Numbered from the stretch's first letter, positions 31,675 through 40,184 are shown. The stretch: DNA of 47,531 nt from an uncultured Oscillospiraceae bacterium (GCA_910584835.1 CAJUEG010000012.1:1-47531); one strand, 5' to 3'. Notes: generated by a model from the letters alone, not told the origin. Translations and numbers: made by a program.

Positions 31675-34557
31675 TTATTTGCCCCCCTTCCTGGATTTGA
31701 TCTCGGACAGGACATACAGTACCGCAGTGCCCGCAGTCAACACGCCGATGGCAACATTCAGCCCGGTGAGGGCGGGCTTCCACCACGGGGTGTAGTTCTG
31801 CACAGCCTCCGTCTTGCTCAAGCCGTTCACCAAATTGGAGCGGCTCATAGTGTAGAGGTAATACTTGGCTACCTCCCGGAGCTTGCCCCAGATAAAGCCA
31901 TCCTTGTCCTTTACCAACAGATTAGATGCCTCGGGCACACGGCCAGGGTCGTTATTGAACTGACAGGTACCCGCCTGGATGGCGTCGGCGGTACCCATAT
32001 AGCTGGCGGAGTCCTTGGAGCTGTCGGTCATGTTGATGCCGGTGAATCCCCACTCACCCCGCAGCACAGTGGTCATGGTCTCATAGTCACTGGCGGTTGG
32101 GACGCAGCCGATGCGGTTGTAGGCAGTCATCGTGGCCAGACTGTGCCCGGCCTGGAGTCCGCCTTCAAAGCCGCGAAGGGGGCCCTCACGATAGGTCTGT
32201 TCGGTCATGAAGGTGGCTACACCGTGGCGGTTAGTCTCCTGATCGTTGCCGCAGAAGTGCTTGAAGGTGCCTGCGCAGCCCCGGTCAGCCATGGCCTTGG
32301 TTTGGATTTCACCGCAGATATAACTCATGTTGGCGTCTTCACTGTAGTACTCGAAATTGCGGCCGGAGTAGGGGGTGCGGTGGATGTTTCCACCGGGGGA
32401 GTAGATGTGGCGGAAGCCGATCCAGTAGCTCTCCTCGGCAAAGAACTCGCCCCGGAGCTTCAGCATCTCCTTGTTGAAGGTGGAGGTGGCTGCCATTTCC
32501 GCGTTAAATAGCACACCGCCCTGGTGGCCGTCTGGGCCATCGCCACCGGCGTAGGCAGGGAAATCGATGCTTTCAATCATATCCAGGCCCATCTTGTCGC
32601 CGGTGATCTGGGCCAGTTCGCTGGGCGTGAGCTGGTCGATGAACTCCTCCCACTTGGGATCGTCAAAGGCCGCGTCCTTCATCTCAATGAAAGAAATGCC
32701 GTTGTCCTGCTTGTACTTGTACGCGGAGATGTCGGGGGCGTCAGAGGGCTTCTCATACTGGAAGTTCTCCATCAGATCCTGAATCTCCGGAGTCGCGGTG
32801 AGAGTGGCTACCGTCTCGGGGAATGTGTTCCAGTCGGCGCGGGTCAGATAGGTTACGGAACCGGGAATGAAATAGTTGATGTCCCGGTCCTCAAAGTGGT
32901 TGGACACCACCTCCCCGGTGTAGGGGGAGACCGCATAAGTCGTGTTGTCCAGGCTGGCCAGCCCGTCTTTGTGGGTCTTGGACGCATCGCCTTCCACAGG
33001 ATTCCCCTCAGCGTCGAACATTCCGGTGACACCCCGAGCGGCCAGCACGTTGTTCAGCGCGTCGTGGGCGTCGCTGCCGATGGCGAAGTAGTACTCGCCG
33101 GGGTCAAACACATAGCAGCCCGTCTTGGAGCTGTCCGCCCCGTTGGCAGCGGAGCTGTCATAGGTGGCGAAAATATAGTCGGAGAACTCCAACGTCACCG
33201 TTTCGCTCTCCCCCGCTGCCAGAGCGGAGGTCTTGGCGAAATCAGCCAACTGGATAGCGCTCTTTTCCGCCTGCCCCGGCTCGTAGGGGAGCTGGACATA
33301 GAGCTGCACCACGTCCTTGCTCTTGCCGGAATAGTTGGGTGCGCCGTTGTTGGTCACCTTCACCTGGGCGGTGACCATGTGGCTGGATTTGTCCCAATCC
33401 ACGCTCAGCAGCTCCTGGGTAAAGCCGGCATAGCTCTTGCCCGCGCCAAAGGTAAACACCATCTCATCGGCGTAATTCCACGCGCCGTCACGGCTGGCAT
33501 ACACACCCTTGGGACCATTGGCGTTGTTGATGCCCAGCACCTGATCCTGATAGCGGGTCTCATAATACTTATAGCCCACGTAGATGCCCTCGGCGTACAC
33601 CAGGTATTTGTTCTTGTACAAGCCGGTGAGGTTGTCAAAGGTAAAGTCGCCGGCATTCTGCATGGCGGCGGAGCTGAGGGAGTCTGCGGCGTAGGTGATG
33701 ACGTTGCGGCCGGAGGGGTCGGCCTGGCCGCCCAGCACCCGGGCCACACCGGTCATGCCATAATTGCCGGGGTATCCAATCCACAGGCAGGCGTCCACAC
33801 CGTAGTCCGCCAGCCAGCCCAGATCCATGGCGTAGCCGGAGTTGAGCACCACGATGATCCTGCCGAATTTGCCGGAGTCCCTAATCATGTTAAGGGTGTC
33901 GATCTCCTCCTGGTGGAGGGCCAGCTCAGGTACACCGGCGGGGCCTTCCTGCCAGTCGCCCTGGAGGCCGTGGTTCAGGTCGCCCTCCTCGCCGCCGAAG
34001 CGGCTCATGACGTAGATGGCAGCGTCGTTGTAGCCGGACGCGTAGGAGCCCTCCGTCCCGGCGTAGGCGCTGGCGGGGATCTCGCCGATGAGACCGGTCT
34101 TGGTGCGGGCGCCGTTGGCGGCCACGATGGCGTTGTACACCGTCTCGTTGACCTGGAATCCCTCCTCCTTCATGGCGTCATAGAGGTTGATGCCCTCGTT
34201 GGGGGGGCCGCCGGATCCGCCGTGATACACCGGGGTGGCGGCGGCAAAGCCGAACAGTGTCACGCTGGCGTTGGGGGCCAGGGGCAGCGCCCCGTTCTCA
34301 TTACGCAGCAGCACGCTGCCCTCCTCCTGGCTCTCGATGAGGTGATCCTTCAGGGCGGCGCGCATCTCGTCCATGGAGGCATAGCTGGAGGGGTAGTAAT
34401 TGGTGTCGCCGGTGACCTGGACGGCAGGGGGAAGGGTTCCCAGGAACAGGTTCACGTCCCCTTCCCGGGTGAAGGCCAAGCTCTGGCCAAACATGGTCAG
34501 GGAGAACACCAGCACCAGAAGGGTGCACAGTCCCCGCCATATGTATGTTTTCTTCAT
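31675..34557 (-). CDS. Circularly permuted GH3 glycosidase anchored at both ends (copy D)
   Basis: This 960-residue protein starts at ATG 34557 (GGGAGGAA upstream). It has an N-terminal helix (about 5-27), sandwich domain (GSVLLRNENGALPL; FGGEEGDLN with candidate acid/base Glu), Fn3-like segment, and TIM barrel (SPGGNIHRTPYSGRNFEYYSEDA, KHFCGNDQE, nucleophile Asp845 in INMTDSSKD). A C-terminal helix (TPWWKPALTGLNVAIGVL) ends in IKSRKGGK. It is the sister of copy A, sharing TDSSKD, the EGIYVGYKYYETRYQDQVLGIN stretch in shortened form (YVGYKYYETRYQD), and the partner four-helix gene. It is the first catalytic gene after the LytTR-type promoter. Confidence 0.92.
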   Translation of the reverse strand: MKKTYIWRGLCTLLVLVFSLTMFGQSLAFTREGDVNLFLGTLPPAVQVTGDTNYYPSSYASMDEMRAALKDHLIESQEEGSVLLRNENGALPLAPNASVTLFGFAAATPVYHGGSGGPPNEGINLYDAMKEEGFQVNETVYNAIVAANGARTKTGLIGEIPASAYAGTEGSYASGYNDAAIYVMSRFGGEEGDLNHGLQGDWQEGPAGVPELALHQEEIDTLNMIRDSGKFGRIIVVLNSGYAMDLGWLADYGVDACLWIGYPGNYGMTGVARVLGGQADPSGRNVITYAADSLSSAAMQNAGDFTFDNLTGLYKNKYLVYAEGIYVGYKYYETRYQDQVLGINNANGPKGVYASRDGAWNYADEMVFTFGAGKSYAGFTQELLSVDWDKSSHMVTAQVKVTNNGAPNYSGKSKDVVQLYVQLPYEPGQAEKSAIQLADFAKTSALAAGESETVTLEFSDYIFATYDSSAANGADSSKTGCYVFDPGEYYFAIGSDAHDALNNVLAARGVTGMFDAEGNPVEGDASKTHKDGLASLDNTTYAVSPYTGEVVSNHFEDRDINYFIPGSVTYLTRADWNTFPETVATLTATPEIQDLMENFQYEKPSDAPDISAYKYKQDNGISFIEMKDAAFDDPKWEEFIDQLTPSELAQITGDKMGLDMIESIDFPAYAGGDGPDGHQGGVLFNAEMAATSTFNKEMLKLRGEFFAEESYWIGFRHIYSPGGNIHRTPYSGRNFEYYSEDANMSYICGEIQTKAMADRGCAGTFKHFCGNDQETNRHGVATFMTEQTYREGPLRGFEGGLQAGHSLATMTAYNRIGCVPTASDYETMTTVLRGEWGFTGINMTDSSKDSASYMGTADAIQAGTCQFNNDPGRVPEASNLLVKDKDGFIWGKLREVAKYYLYTMSRSNLVNGLSKTEAVQNYTPWWKPALTGLNVAIGVLTAGTAVLYVLSEIKSRKGGK

Positions 34558-34600
34558 AAGCGTTCCTCCCAATCAGGTTTTGGTCTGTGGGAAAGGGGAT

Positions 34601-35236
34601 TTAGCCGGCGAAGTCAGCGGTATAGTCGAAGGAGCTGGTCTTGACGTTGACCTGCACGGAGGTCTCGGGGAACGCCACGCTCTCCAGGAACTGCTGGGCG
34701 GTCCAGGGCTGGGCATCGGGATTGGCTACCGGGGCGCCGGTGGTCTGGTCGACTTCGGCGGGCACTACGGCCTTGCCCATGGCGTCGGTCCAGTTGTCGG
34801 TGTCCGCCCAGTAGAGCTGGTCAAAGCTGCGCACCACGCGGGTGGGGGCGGCCAGGGTCACGTCCAGCAGATCCTCATCCAGCTCGTTCACCTGGGAGGT
34901 GTAGGTGCCGTAAAACTTGGTGATGGAGTTCTCCCGCTCGTTACCCTTGGCATCGTTGGTGCTCTCAGCCAGCTCCAGGGCGGAGAAGGTGGAGGCGGAT
35001 ACCACCAAGCAGTAGGTGTTGTCATCCATCAGGGTGATCTCCTGCTGGGTAAAAGTGGTGAGGTAGTAGTTGTACTGGGGCCGCATATTCTGATAGCTCA
35101 GGTTGGCGGGGCTGAGGTAAACGCCGGTGACCTTGCCCCCGGCGCTGCTTCCGCCACCGCCACCGCTGCAAGAAGCCAAGGACAGAGCCATCGCCATGGT
35201 CAGAAACAGGGTTGCCAATTTCATGTGCTTTTTCAT
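34601..35236 (-). CDS. Small lipoprotein of unknown function, first gene of the GH3 array (lipoprotein 2)
   Basis: This 211-residue protein starts at ATG 35236 after GAGGAGGA. A signal peptide ends with LASC (Cys23), followed by a glycine/serine spacer. The mature domain is beta-rich with the pieces LMDDNTYCLVVSAST, ITKFYGTYTSQ and LLDVTLAAPTRV, loosely like the segments of lipoprotein 1. I recognise no family. As the promoter-proximal gene it would be the most expressed product of the array, fitting a surface-binding or sensing role, which is inference. Confidence 0.78.
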   Translation of the reverse strand: MKKHMKLATLFLTMAMALSLASCSGGGGGSSAGGKVTGVYLSPANLSYQNMRPQYNYYLTTFTQQEITLMDDNTYCLVVSASTFSALELAESTNDAKGNERENSITKFYGTYTSQVNELDEDLLDVTLAAPTRVVRSFDQLYWADTDNWTDAMGKAVVPAEVDQTTGAPVANPDAQPWTAQQFLESVAFPETSVQVNVKTSSFDYTADFAG

Positions 35237-35288
35237 TGAGATATCCTCCTCATATATTTGTCGGGGGCCTCCCCCTTTTCGCCCCCTC

Positions 35289-35317
35289 AATTTATTTGAT
35301 GTGCCTAAATTTTTCAA
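35289..35317 (-). promoter_or_regulatory. Predicted promoter of the GH3 array
   Basis: TTGAAA (35317-35312) and TAAATT (35294-35289) on the minus strand, 17 bp apart. The -10 is poor, as expected for a promoter that needs an activator. It lies 6 bp downstream of the direct-repeat operator at 35324-35356. Confidence 0.55.
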
Positions 35318-35323
35318 CGGAAA

Positions 35324-35356
35324 CCGCATAACCTTTGTCTCTGGCCGCGCAACCTT
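35324..35356 (-). promoter_or_regulatory. LytTR-type operator: two 12-bp direct repeats, 21-bp phase (GH3 array)
   Basis: On the minus strand AAGGTTGCGCGG (35356-35345) and AAGGTTATGCGG (35335-35324) repeat with a 21-bp offset. LytTR regulators such as AgrA bind two ~9-bp direct repeats separated by 12-13 bp, giving the same phase. The same pattern occurs upstream of the GH78-like gene. The likely binder is the LytTR protein encoded next door. Confidence 0.72.
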
Positions 35357-35377
35357 ACAAATGCGAGCGACCCAATC

Positions 35378-35406
35378 TTGACTTTCCTTGTTAAAATTGC
35401 TATATT
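35378..35406 (+). promoter_or_regulatory. Predicted sigma-A promoter of the LytTR regulator/kinase operon
   Basis: TTGACT (35378-35383) and TATATT (35401-35406) with a 17-bp spacer, each 5 of 6 to consensus. The start site would be near 35413, leaving a very short leader before AGGAGG at 35418-35423. Confidence 0.68.
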
Positions 35407-35432
35407 AAATAAACGGAAGGAGGCGGATGGAT

Positions 35433-36143
35433 ATGATTGATATCGCTATTGTTGAGGACAACCGCGAGCAGGCCGCGGCGCTGGAAGGCCATATCAAAGC
35501 CTACGCCGCTGACCACAAATTGTCTGTCTCCGTTTCAATTTTTTATGAACCCATTACTTTTTTGGAGAAATACTCACCATTTCACATCGTATACATGGAC
35601 ATTATGATGCCCCTGCTCAATGGTATGGACGCGGCCAAGCTCCTGCGGGAAAAGGATGAGAAGGTAATTCTTATCTTTGTCACCACCATGCGCCAGTACG
35701 CCATCCAGGGCTATGAGGTGGCCGCCTCCGATTTCATTGTCAAGCCGATATCCTACCCGGAATTTGCACTCAAATTCACCAAGGTGTTGACCAGACTGGA
35801 GTATGTGATGCCCCCTGACGTGCTTGTCCGTACAGATACCAGCTTTGTGCGTCTCTCACCCAGGGACATTCGCTATGTGGAGGTCAAGGGGCACCACTGC
35901 GTCTACCACACTGCCAGCGGCGAATACCGCCAGTACCAGACCATGAAAAGCGCGGAGTCCGCTCTATCGGGGCAGGGCTTTGTCCGTTGCAACAGCTTCC
36001 TGCTGGTCAACCTGGCCCATGTGGACCGCATCGACGGTATGAATGTGATCGTGGGCGGGCAACCGCTCCAGATCAGCCATCCAAAACGGAAAGCATTTAC
36101 CGACGCTTTTGTCCGTTTTATGGAGACACAACGCTATGAATGA
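35433..36143 (+). CDS. LytTR-family response regulator
   Basis: This 236-residue regulator has a receiver domain (1-120; acidic pocket EDN, phospho-acceptor Asp56 in YMDIMMP, conserved Lys in VKPI) and a LytTR DNA-binding domain (about 135-236; SFVRLSPRDIRYVEVKGHHCVYHT and FVRCNSFLLVNLAHVDRI). ATG 35433 is 9 nt from AGGAGG and is preferred; ATG 35427 is only 3 nt away. It overlaps the kinase gene by 8 bp. It lies between the two units that carry 21-bp-phased repeats and is therefore the predicted local activator of the GH3 array and GH78-like gene. Confidence 0.93.
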   Translation: MIDIAIVEDNREQAAALEGHIKAYAADHKLSVSVSIFYEPITFLEKYSPFHIVYMDIMMPLLNGMDAAKLLREKDEKVILIFVTTMRQYAIQGYEVAASDFIVKPISYPEFALKFTKVLTRLEYVMPPDVLVRTDTSFVRLSPRDIRYVEVKGHHCVYHTASGEYRQYQTMKSAESALSGQGFVRCNSFLLVNLAHVDRIDGMNVIVGGQPLQISHPKRKAFTDAFVRFMETQRYE

Positions 36144-37497
36144 ATTGATTGCGGCCTTTACCACGCCCTACACCATGCAGAGCGTCAACCTGATGCTGAC
36201 CTACTGGGAGTGTTACATCTGCATTGCCCTGTTTGCCCGCAGGTTTGAACGGCGGGACTTTTTCTTCGTCCGAATCGCCCTCACCTTGTTGGAGGGAATG
36301 GTGGTCTGTTATCTCCTGGCTATTTGGTATACGGAGGCGGACTCTCTCCTGGTGCGGGTGCTGTGCTACTCCGCCATCACCGTGTTGAACTTTACCGCGC
36401 TCATGTTCTGCTGGAGGGACGATATTGAAGAGATGCTGCTGGCCTTCTGCTCCGGTATGGCGGCCTATCAGTTCACCAACAAGCTCTATCCTCTGCTGCA
36501 AAATCTGCGGGGGATCAATGACCGGGAAACGCTCGCGCTGCTCCATCCGGGAGATGCAGGCATCTCAGATCTGGACTGGGCGCTCTTTTTTGTTTTTCAT
36601 CTCTTGTCCATTGTCGTGCTGGCTTTGCTGTTCACGCCGAAAAACCGGCTGGTTCACAACCGGCGCACCACTCGCAATGTCATTATCCTGTCCATTGCCA
36701 CGGTGACGCTGGTGAATATCCTGATTTGTGTCTCCCGGGTGTACGAAGGGGAAAGCCCCATGCTCAATGTTGTGACAAAGATCCTCTATGTAGGCTTCAG
36801 CTTCACCATCCTGACGATCTGCGCAGGCATCTTTTCCCAAAGTGAGCAGGAGGAGCAGATTGGTATCCTCCACCAGCTTTGGCGGCAGGATCGGGCGCAG
36901 TTTGAGTCCGTCAAGGCCAACATGGATGTCATCAACATGAAGTGCCATGACCTCAAGCACATTCTGGACAAAATCGAGGACAAGCTCACCGGAGAAGAGG
37001 CCGCCTCCCTGCGGGAGGCCATCCAGTTCTACGACGCCAACATCAAAACCGGCAACGAGGTGCTGGATGTCGTACTGTGTGAGAAAGCTATGACCTGCCA
37101 AAAAAGCGGCATTTCCTTTTCCTGTATGGCTGACGGCGGCAAGCTGGATTTTCTCACCCCGGTGCAGACCTATTCCCTGTTTGGTAACATCATTGATAAC
37201 GCAGTTGAGGCCGTGAAGCCGCTTCCTTTGGAAGACCGGGTGATCTCCCTCTCCTGCCGCGAGGAGGAGGACGCGCTGGTTATTGAGGAGTCCAACTACT
37301 TCCAGGGTGACTTGGAACTGGCCCATGGACTGCCCGTCACCAGCAAGGGAGACAGCTCTCATCACGGCTTCGGCACGAAAAGCATCCAATATATCGCGGC
37401 GCAGTACGGCGGTGCGATGGATATCAAAGTGGTGGACAATATGTTCTTCCTCACGGTTCGCTTCCCCCTTGGCCGAAACAGGGATAAAACCGCATAA
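36136..37497 (+). CDS. GHKL-type sensor histidine kinase (AgrC-like architecture)
   Basis: This 453-residue kinase has about six or seven transmembrane helices in residues 1-232, a short coiled region, and the phospho-acceptor motif MKCHDLKHIL with His271. The GHKL ATPase domain follows, with N-box NIIDNAVEAV and G-box HHGFGTKSI. It starts at ATG 36136, overlapping the regulator by 8 bp, so the two are coupled. AgrC-type kinases usually sense peptides made by AgrB/AgrD, but no such genes are nearby. Given the surrounding carbohydrate genes the signal may be a sugar or glycoside, which is inference. A terminator follows directly. Confidence 0.92.
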   Translation: MNELIAAFTTPYTMQSVNLMLTYWECYICIALFARRFERRDFFFVRIALTLLEGMVVCYLLAIWYTEADSLLVRVLCYSAITVLNFTALMFCWRDDIEEMLLAFCSGMAAYQFTNKLYPLLQNLRGINDRETLALLHPGDAGISDLDWALFFVFHLLSIVVLALLFTPKNRLVHNRRTTRNVIILSIATVTLVNILICVSRVYEGESPMLNVVTKILYVGFSFTILTICAGIFSQSEQEEQIGILHQLWRQDRAQFESVKANMDVINMKCHDLKHILDKIEDKLTGEEAASLREAIQFYDANIKTGNEVLDVVLCEKAMTCQKSGISFSCMADGGKLDFLTPVQTYSLFGNIIDNAVEAVKPLPLEDRVISLSCREEEDALVIEESNYFQGDLELAHGLPVTSKGDSSHHGFGTKSIQYIAAQYGGAMDIKVVDNMFFLTVRFPLGRNRDKTA

Positions 37498-37503
37498 TAG
37501 GAA

Positions 37504-37535
37504 AGCCGGAACCACTCAGCGGTCCCGGCTTTTTT
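37504..37535 (+). terminator. Rho-independent terminator after the kinase
   Basis: AGCCGGAACC pairs with GGTCCCGGCT (one mismatch, 7-nt loop), followed by six T. On the minus strand the stem is followed by TTTCCTATT, so it may also end the convergent GH78-like transcript. Confidence 0.82.
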
Positions 37536-37541
37536 GTGCTC

Positions 37542-39959
37542 CTATCGGATGGTGATGACATACTCCCCGGCCCGGGCGATGGTTACCCTCCCGCCGTCCA
37601 CAGAGCAGTCCCCGCCAGTAACGGTGATGTCCATGCCCATACTCTCTGGCACAATCACCGTCCCCACGGCGTCGATGGCATTCACGGTGATCGTCCGGCC
37701 TTCCGCTGTAGTTTCCAGCTTGACACCGATCTCCCCCTTGGGAGTCCAGACGGTGCAGTCAAAGCTGCCCAGCGTACCGCAGAGAGCAATCTCATATTTC
37801 TCGAACCCCGCCTCGGTGGGGCGGACACCGGCCGCGTACTTGGACAGGATGTACAGCGGCGCGGCAGTCCAGCCGTGGTTGACGGTGCCGGTCTCCCCGT
37901 CGAAGGTCTCCCACAGAGTGTCATACTCATCACTGAGCATAGGGGCATAGCGGTCCCGCATCCGCTGGAGGGCCAAATCGGTTCGGCCCATCACGCACAG
38001 GGCCTCCAGCACGTACTTCTCGATAAAGGGGCTGGCCTGGTAGGTACTCATAATGACATCAGAGATCAGAGCATAGTCTTCCTCCCCCGCCAAACCGGAC
38101 AGAGCCAGCATGGCGTTGGCGCGGTCATCCACGTACTTGCTGTCCGAACTCTTGAAGCCCTCCTCCGTGTAGTAGGCGGCCCGCCAGTTCTCCTGCATGG
38201 AGTTCATCCGCACTGTGAGAAACTCAGTCCCCTCGGTGATGCCCAGATCATCGGCCATGGCCTTGGTTACGTTGAGGGCGTAATAGTAGATGCCCGCCTG
38301 GAGGAGCTTGGTGTCGATGCAGTCCCCCCAGTCGTTCCACGTCCACGAACCGTCCCGGTACACCGGCAGGCCGTTTTCCATCTCCACCATCTTCAGGTAG
38401 TTGAGGAAAGCTGTGCAATAGGCCGTCGCCGTTTCCCTATCCCCGGAGTGGAGCCAGTAGTGGTACACGCTGGTCATAAAGATCAGGCTCTGGTTGGGGA
38501 TCTCCTGGGGCTTCATACTGGGGGCGCGGCTGGGGATGGCCCCGTCCGTCCGCGTCCAGGCCACGCAGGCCAGGATGGCCTTTTTCGTCATGTCCAGCCC
38601 CGCCTGGTCATAGCTGTACAGCGCCGCGTCGATCTGATTGGAAGCGTCCCCCATATAGGGGCCCCGCTCCCGCTCGGGGCAGTCCATGTATGTATCCCGC
38701 ATACAGATTGCCAGGGTGTTGAGTGACTCCTGCCACAGCTGGTCCAGCCCGGCATCCGAGGAGACGAAGGCCCCCGCCCACTCCCCGTTGAAGCCGCTGG
38801 CGCGGTAGCCCAGCCGGGTAAAGGTCACCCCGGCCTCCGCCTCGATGATGAGCTTGGAGCCGCTACGCCAGGGATAATTCTCATAGTGCTGGATTCCCTC
38901 GGCGGTGACATAGGTGTCCTTGAAGTTGGGCATATCCTGCTTGTCGGTGTAGGTGTCGGTATAGAAGGTCAACTTTTTGCCCGCCGGAGCCTCCAACTCG
39001 AAATAGGGAGTGAATTGGATGTTGCCCGGCAGTTCCAGCACCAGGGTTGTATCTTGGGCCAACGCCTTGCCTACATAGTCCGTGGAGTTGGCAAAGTCAG
39101 TAATTTCTTCAAATTTGATGGGTGCGATCATGGCGGAGTAGAGGTCGCCGAAGGGCAAGTCTCCGGCCTTGGAGATCGGCGTGGCGTTCTCCCACTGGCT
39201 ATCATCGTAGCCCTCGGCCATAAACTCCCCCAGGTCGTCCCGTGCGTCAAAGTAGACGTTACGTTCCGCCAGCATGGAGGACTGGGTATAGCCTGGGTAA
39301 TCCGCCCCGGCGGTGACCCGGTTCTTGTAGCCGCTATGCCGGGCGGCCTTCCAGGAGCTGTCTGAGCAGACGGCTGTGCCTCCGGCGTCTATTTCAAAGA
39401 TCAGCCCCGCCTGGGTGTACTCGTCCCCCTCCTCGTCCAGGAGGACGGGGACGATGGAGCCGTCCCCTGAGCGGCCATTGAAGGCCACCAGCACGGCGAT
39501 GGTGTTCTCCCCCTGCTTCAGGTTGGTGAGCTCCACCGTGTCATAGTAGCTGTCATAAGGGGTGGGGCCGCGCTTCAGTGAACCGTCCAGCACCACCAGC
39601 TCCCCGTTGACCCACAGCACGTACTTGTCCACGGCGGAGATGAACGCGGTGGCGGAGGGGGCCGCCTGGTCCAGGGTGAAGGTCTTGCGGAAGGCCACAT
39701 AACTGTCCTCCGCGCAGCTCTCCGTCCAGATCCAACTGGCCGTCCAGTCCGTCTTTTTGTAGCCCTCGATGCTGTCCAAATACAGCAGATCGGAGCGGTC
39801 GGGCGCACCCCGATCCGGTACAGTAGTTTCCCCCTCCACAGGGGCGGAAGGGCTGGGCGTGACATCCCCTCTGTTGTCGCACCCGGCCAGCAGCGAGAAG
39901 ATGGAGGCGGCGCAGAGAAGCAGCGCAGTACCTCGTGTAAGCCATTCCCTTTTTATCAT
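37542..39959 (-). CDS. GH78-like alpha-L-rhamnosidase lipoprotein
   Basis: This 805-residue protein starts at ATG 39959 (GAGGAGGAG upstream). It has a lipoprotein signal ending SLLAGC (Cys27) and a Ser/Pro/Thr linker. A rhamnosidase N-terminal sandwich follows (DWTASWIWTE to about 200), then a middle beta domain and the six-hairpin catalytic domain (about 390-720). The key signature is DCPERERGPYMGDA, the GH78 DCP-RE--G--GDA motif with the candidate general acid, followed by a final beta domain. GH78 enzymes release L-rhamnose from plant glycosides and pectin side chains. It should act at the cell surface. Its promoter carries the same repeat pair as the GH3 array. Confidence 0.86.
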   Translation of the reverse strand: MIKREWLTRGTALLLCAASIFSLLAGCDNRGDVTPSPSAPVEGETTVPDRGAPDRSDLLYLDSIEGYKKTDWTASWIWTESCAEDSYVAFRKTFTLDQAAPSATAFISAVDKYVLWVNGELVVLDGSLKRGPTPYDSYYDTVELTNLKQGENTIAVLVAFNGRSGDGSIVPVLLDEEGDEYTQAGLIFEIDAGGTAVCSDSSWKAARHSGYKNRVTAGADYPGYTQSSMLAERNVYFDARDDLGEFMAEGYDDSQWENATPISKAGDLPFGDLYSAMIAPIKFEEITDFANSTDYVGKALAQDTTLVLELPGNIQFTPYFELEAPAGKKLTFYTDTYTDKQDMPNFKDTYVTAEGIQHYENYPWRSGSKLIIEAEAGVTFTRLGYRASGFNGEWAGAFVSSDAGLDQLWQESLNTLAICMRDTYMDCPERERGPYMGDASNQIDAALYSYDQAGLDMTKKAILACVAWTRTDGAIPSRAPSMKPQEIPNQSLIFMTSVYHYWLHSGDRETATAYCTAFLNYLKMVEMENGLPVYRDGSWTWNDWGDCIDTKLLQAGIYYYALNVTKAMADDLGITEGTEFLTVRMNSMQENWRAAYYTEEGFKSSDSKYVDDRANAMLALSGLAGEEDYALISDVIMSTYQASPFIEKYVLEALCVMGRTDLALQRMRDRYAPMLSDEYDTLWETFDGETGTVNHGWTAAPLYILSKYAAGVRPTEAGFEKYEIALCGTLGSFDCTVWTPKGEIGVKLETTAEGRTITVNAIDAVGTVIVPESMGMDITVTGGDCSVDGGRVTIARAGEYVITIR

Positions 39960-40023
39960 ATACTCTCCTCCTCAAACCGGCCTGCGCTATTTTATATAAA
40001 TATTCGCAGCCTATTCTGCAACA

Positions 40024-40052
40024 ATTATACATATTGTCATATGATAAGAAAG
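40024..40052 (-). promoter_or_regulatory. Predicted promoter of the GH78-like gene
   Basis: A perfect TATAAT (40029-40024) on the minus strand with no real -35 (TTTCTT at 40052-40047, 17-bp spacing). The absent -35 next to a direct-repeat operator ending 5 bp upstream suits an activated promoter. Confidence 0.58.
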
Positions 40053-40057
40053 GGCAA

Positions 40058-40090
40058 CCGCACAGCCTTGCCATTTTACGGCATAACCTT
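40058..40090 (-). promoter_or_regulatory. LytTR-type operator: two 12-bp direct repeats, 21-bp phase (GH78-like gene)
   Basis: AAGGTTATGCCG (40090-40079) and AAGGCTGTGCGG (40069-40058) on the minus strand, offset 21 bp, match the pair at 35324-35356 at 9-11 of 12 positions. Placement relative to the -10 is also the same. Confidence 0.7.
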
Positions 40091-40155
40091 TTGTGTTGGA
40101 GAATCAAAATATTCTATAGGGACAAATTAAACTTCACAACACTACAACAGCAAAA

Positions 40156-40184
40156 GAGGCAAATGGTATGAAGCCATTTGTCTC
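40156..40184 (-). terminator. Probable terminator of the ABC/DUF6273-like transcript
   Basis: An 11-bp stem GAGGCAAATGG/CCATTTGTCTC (one G-T pair, 7-nt loop), followed on the minus strand by TTTTGCTGTTG. The T-tract is modest. Confidence 0.5.
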
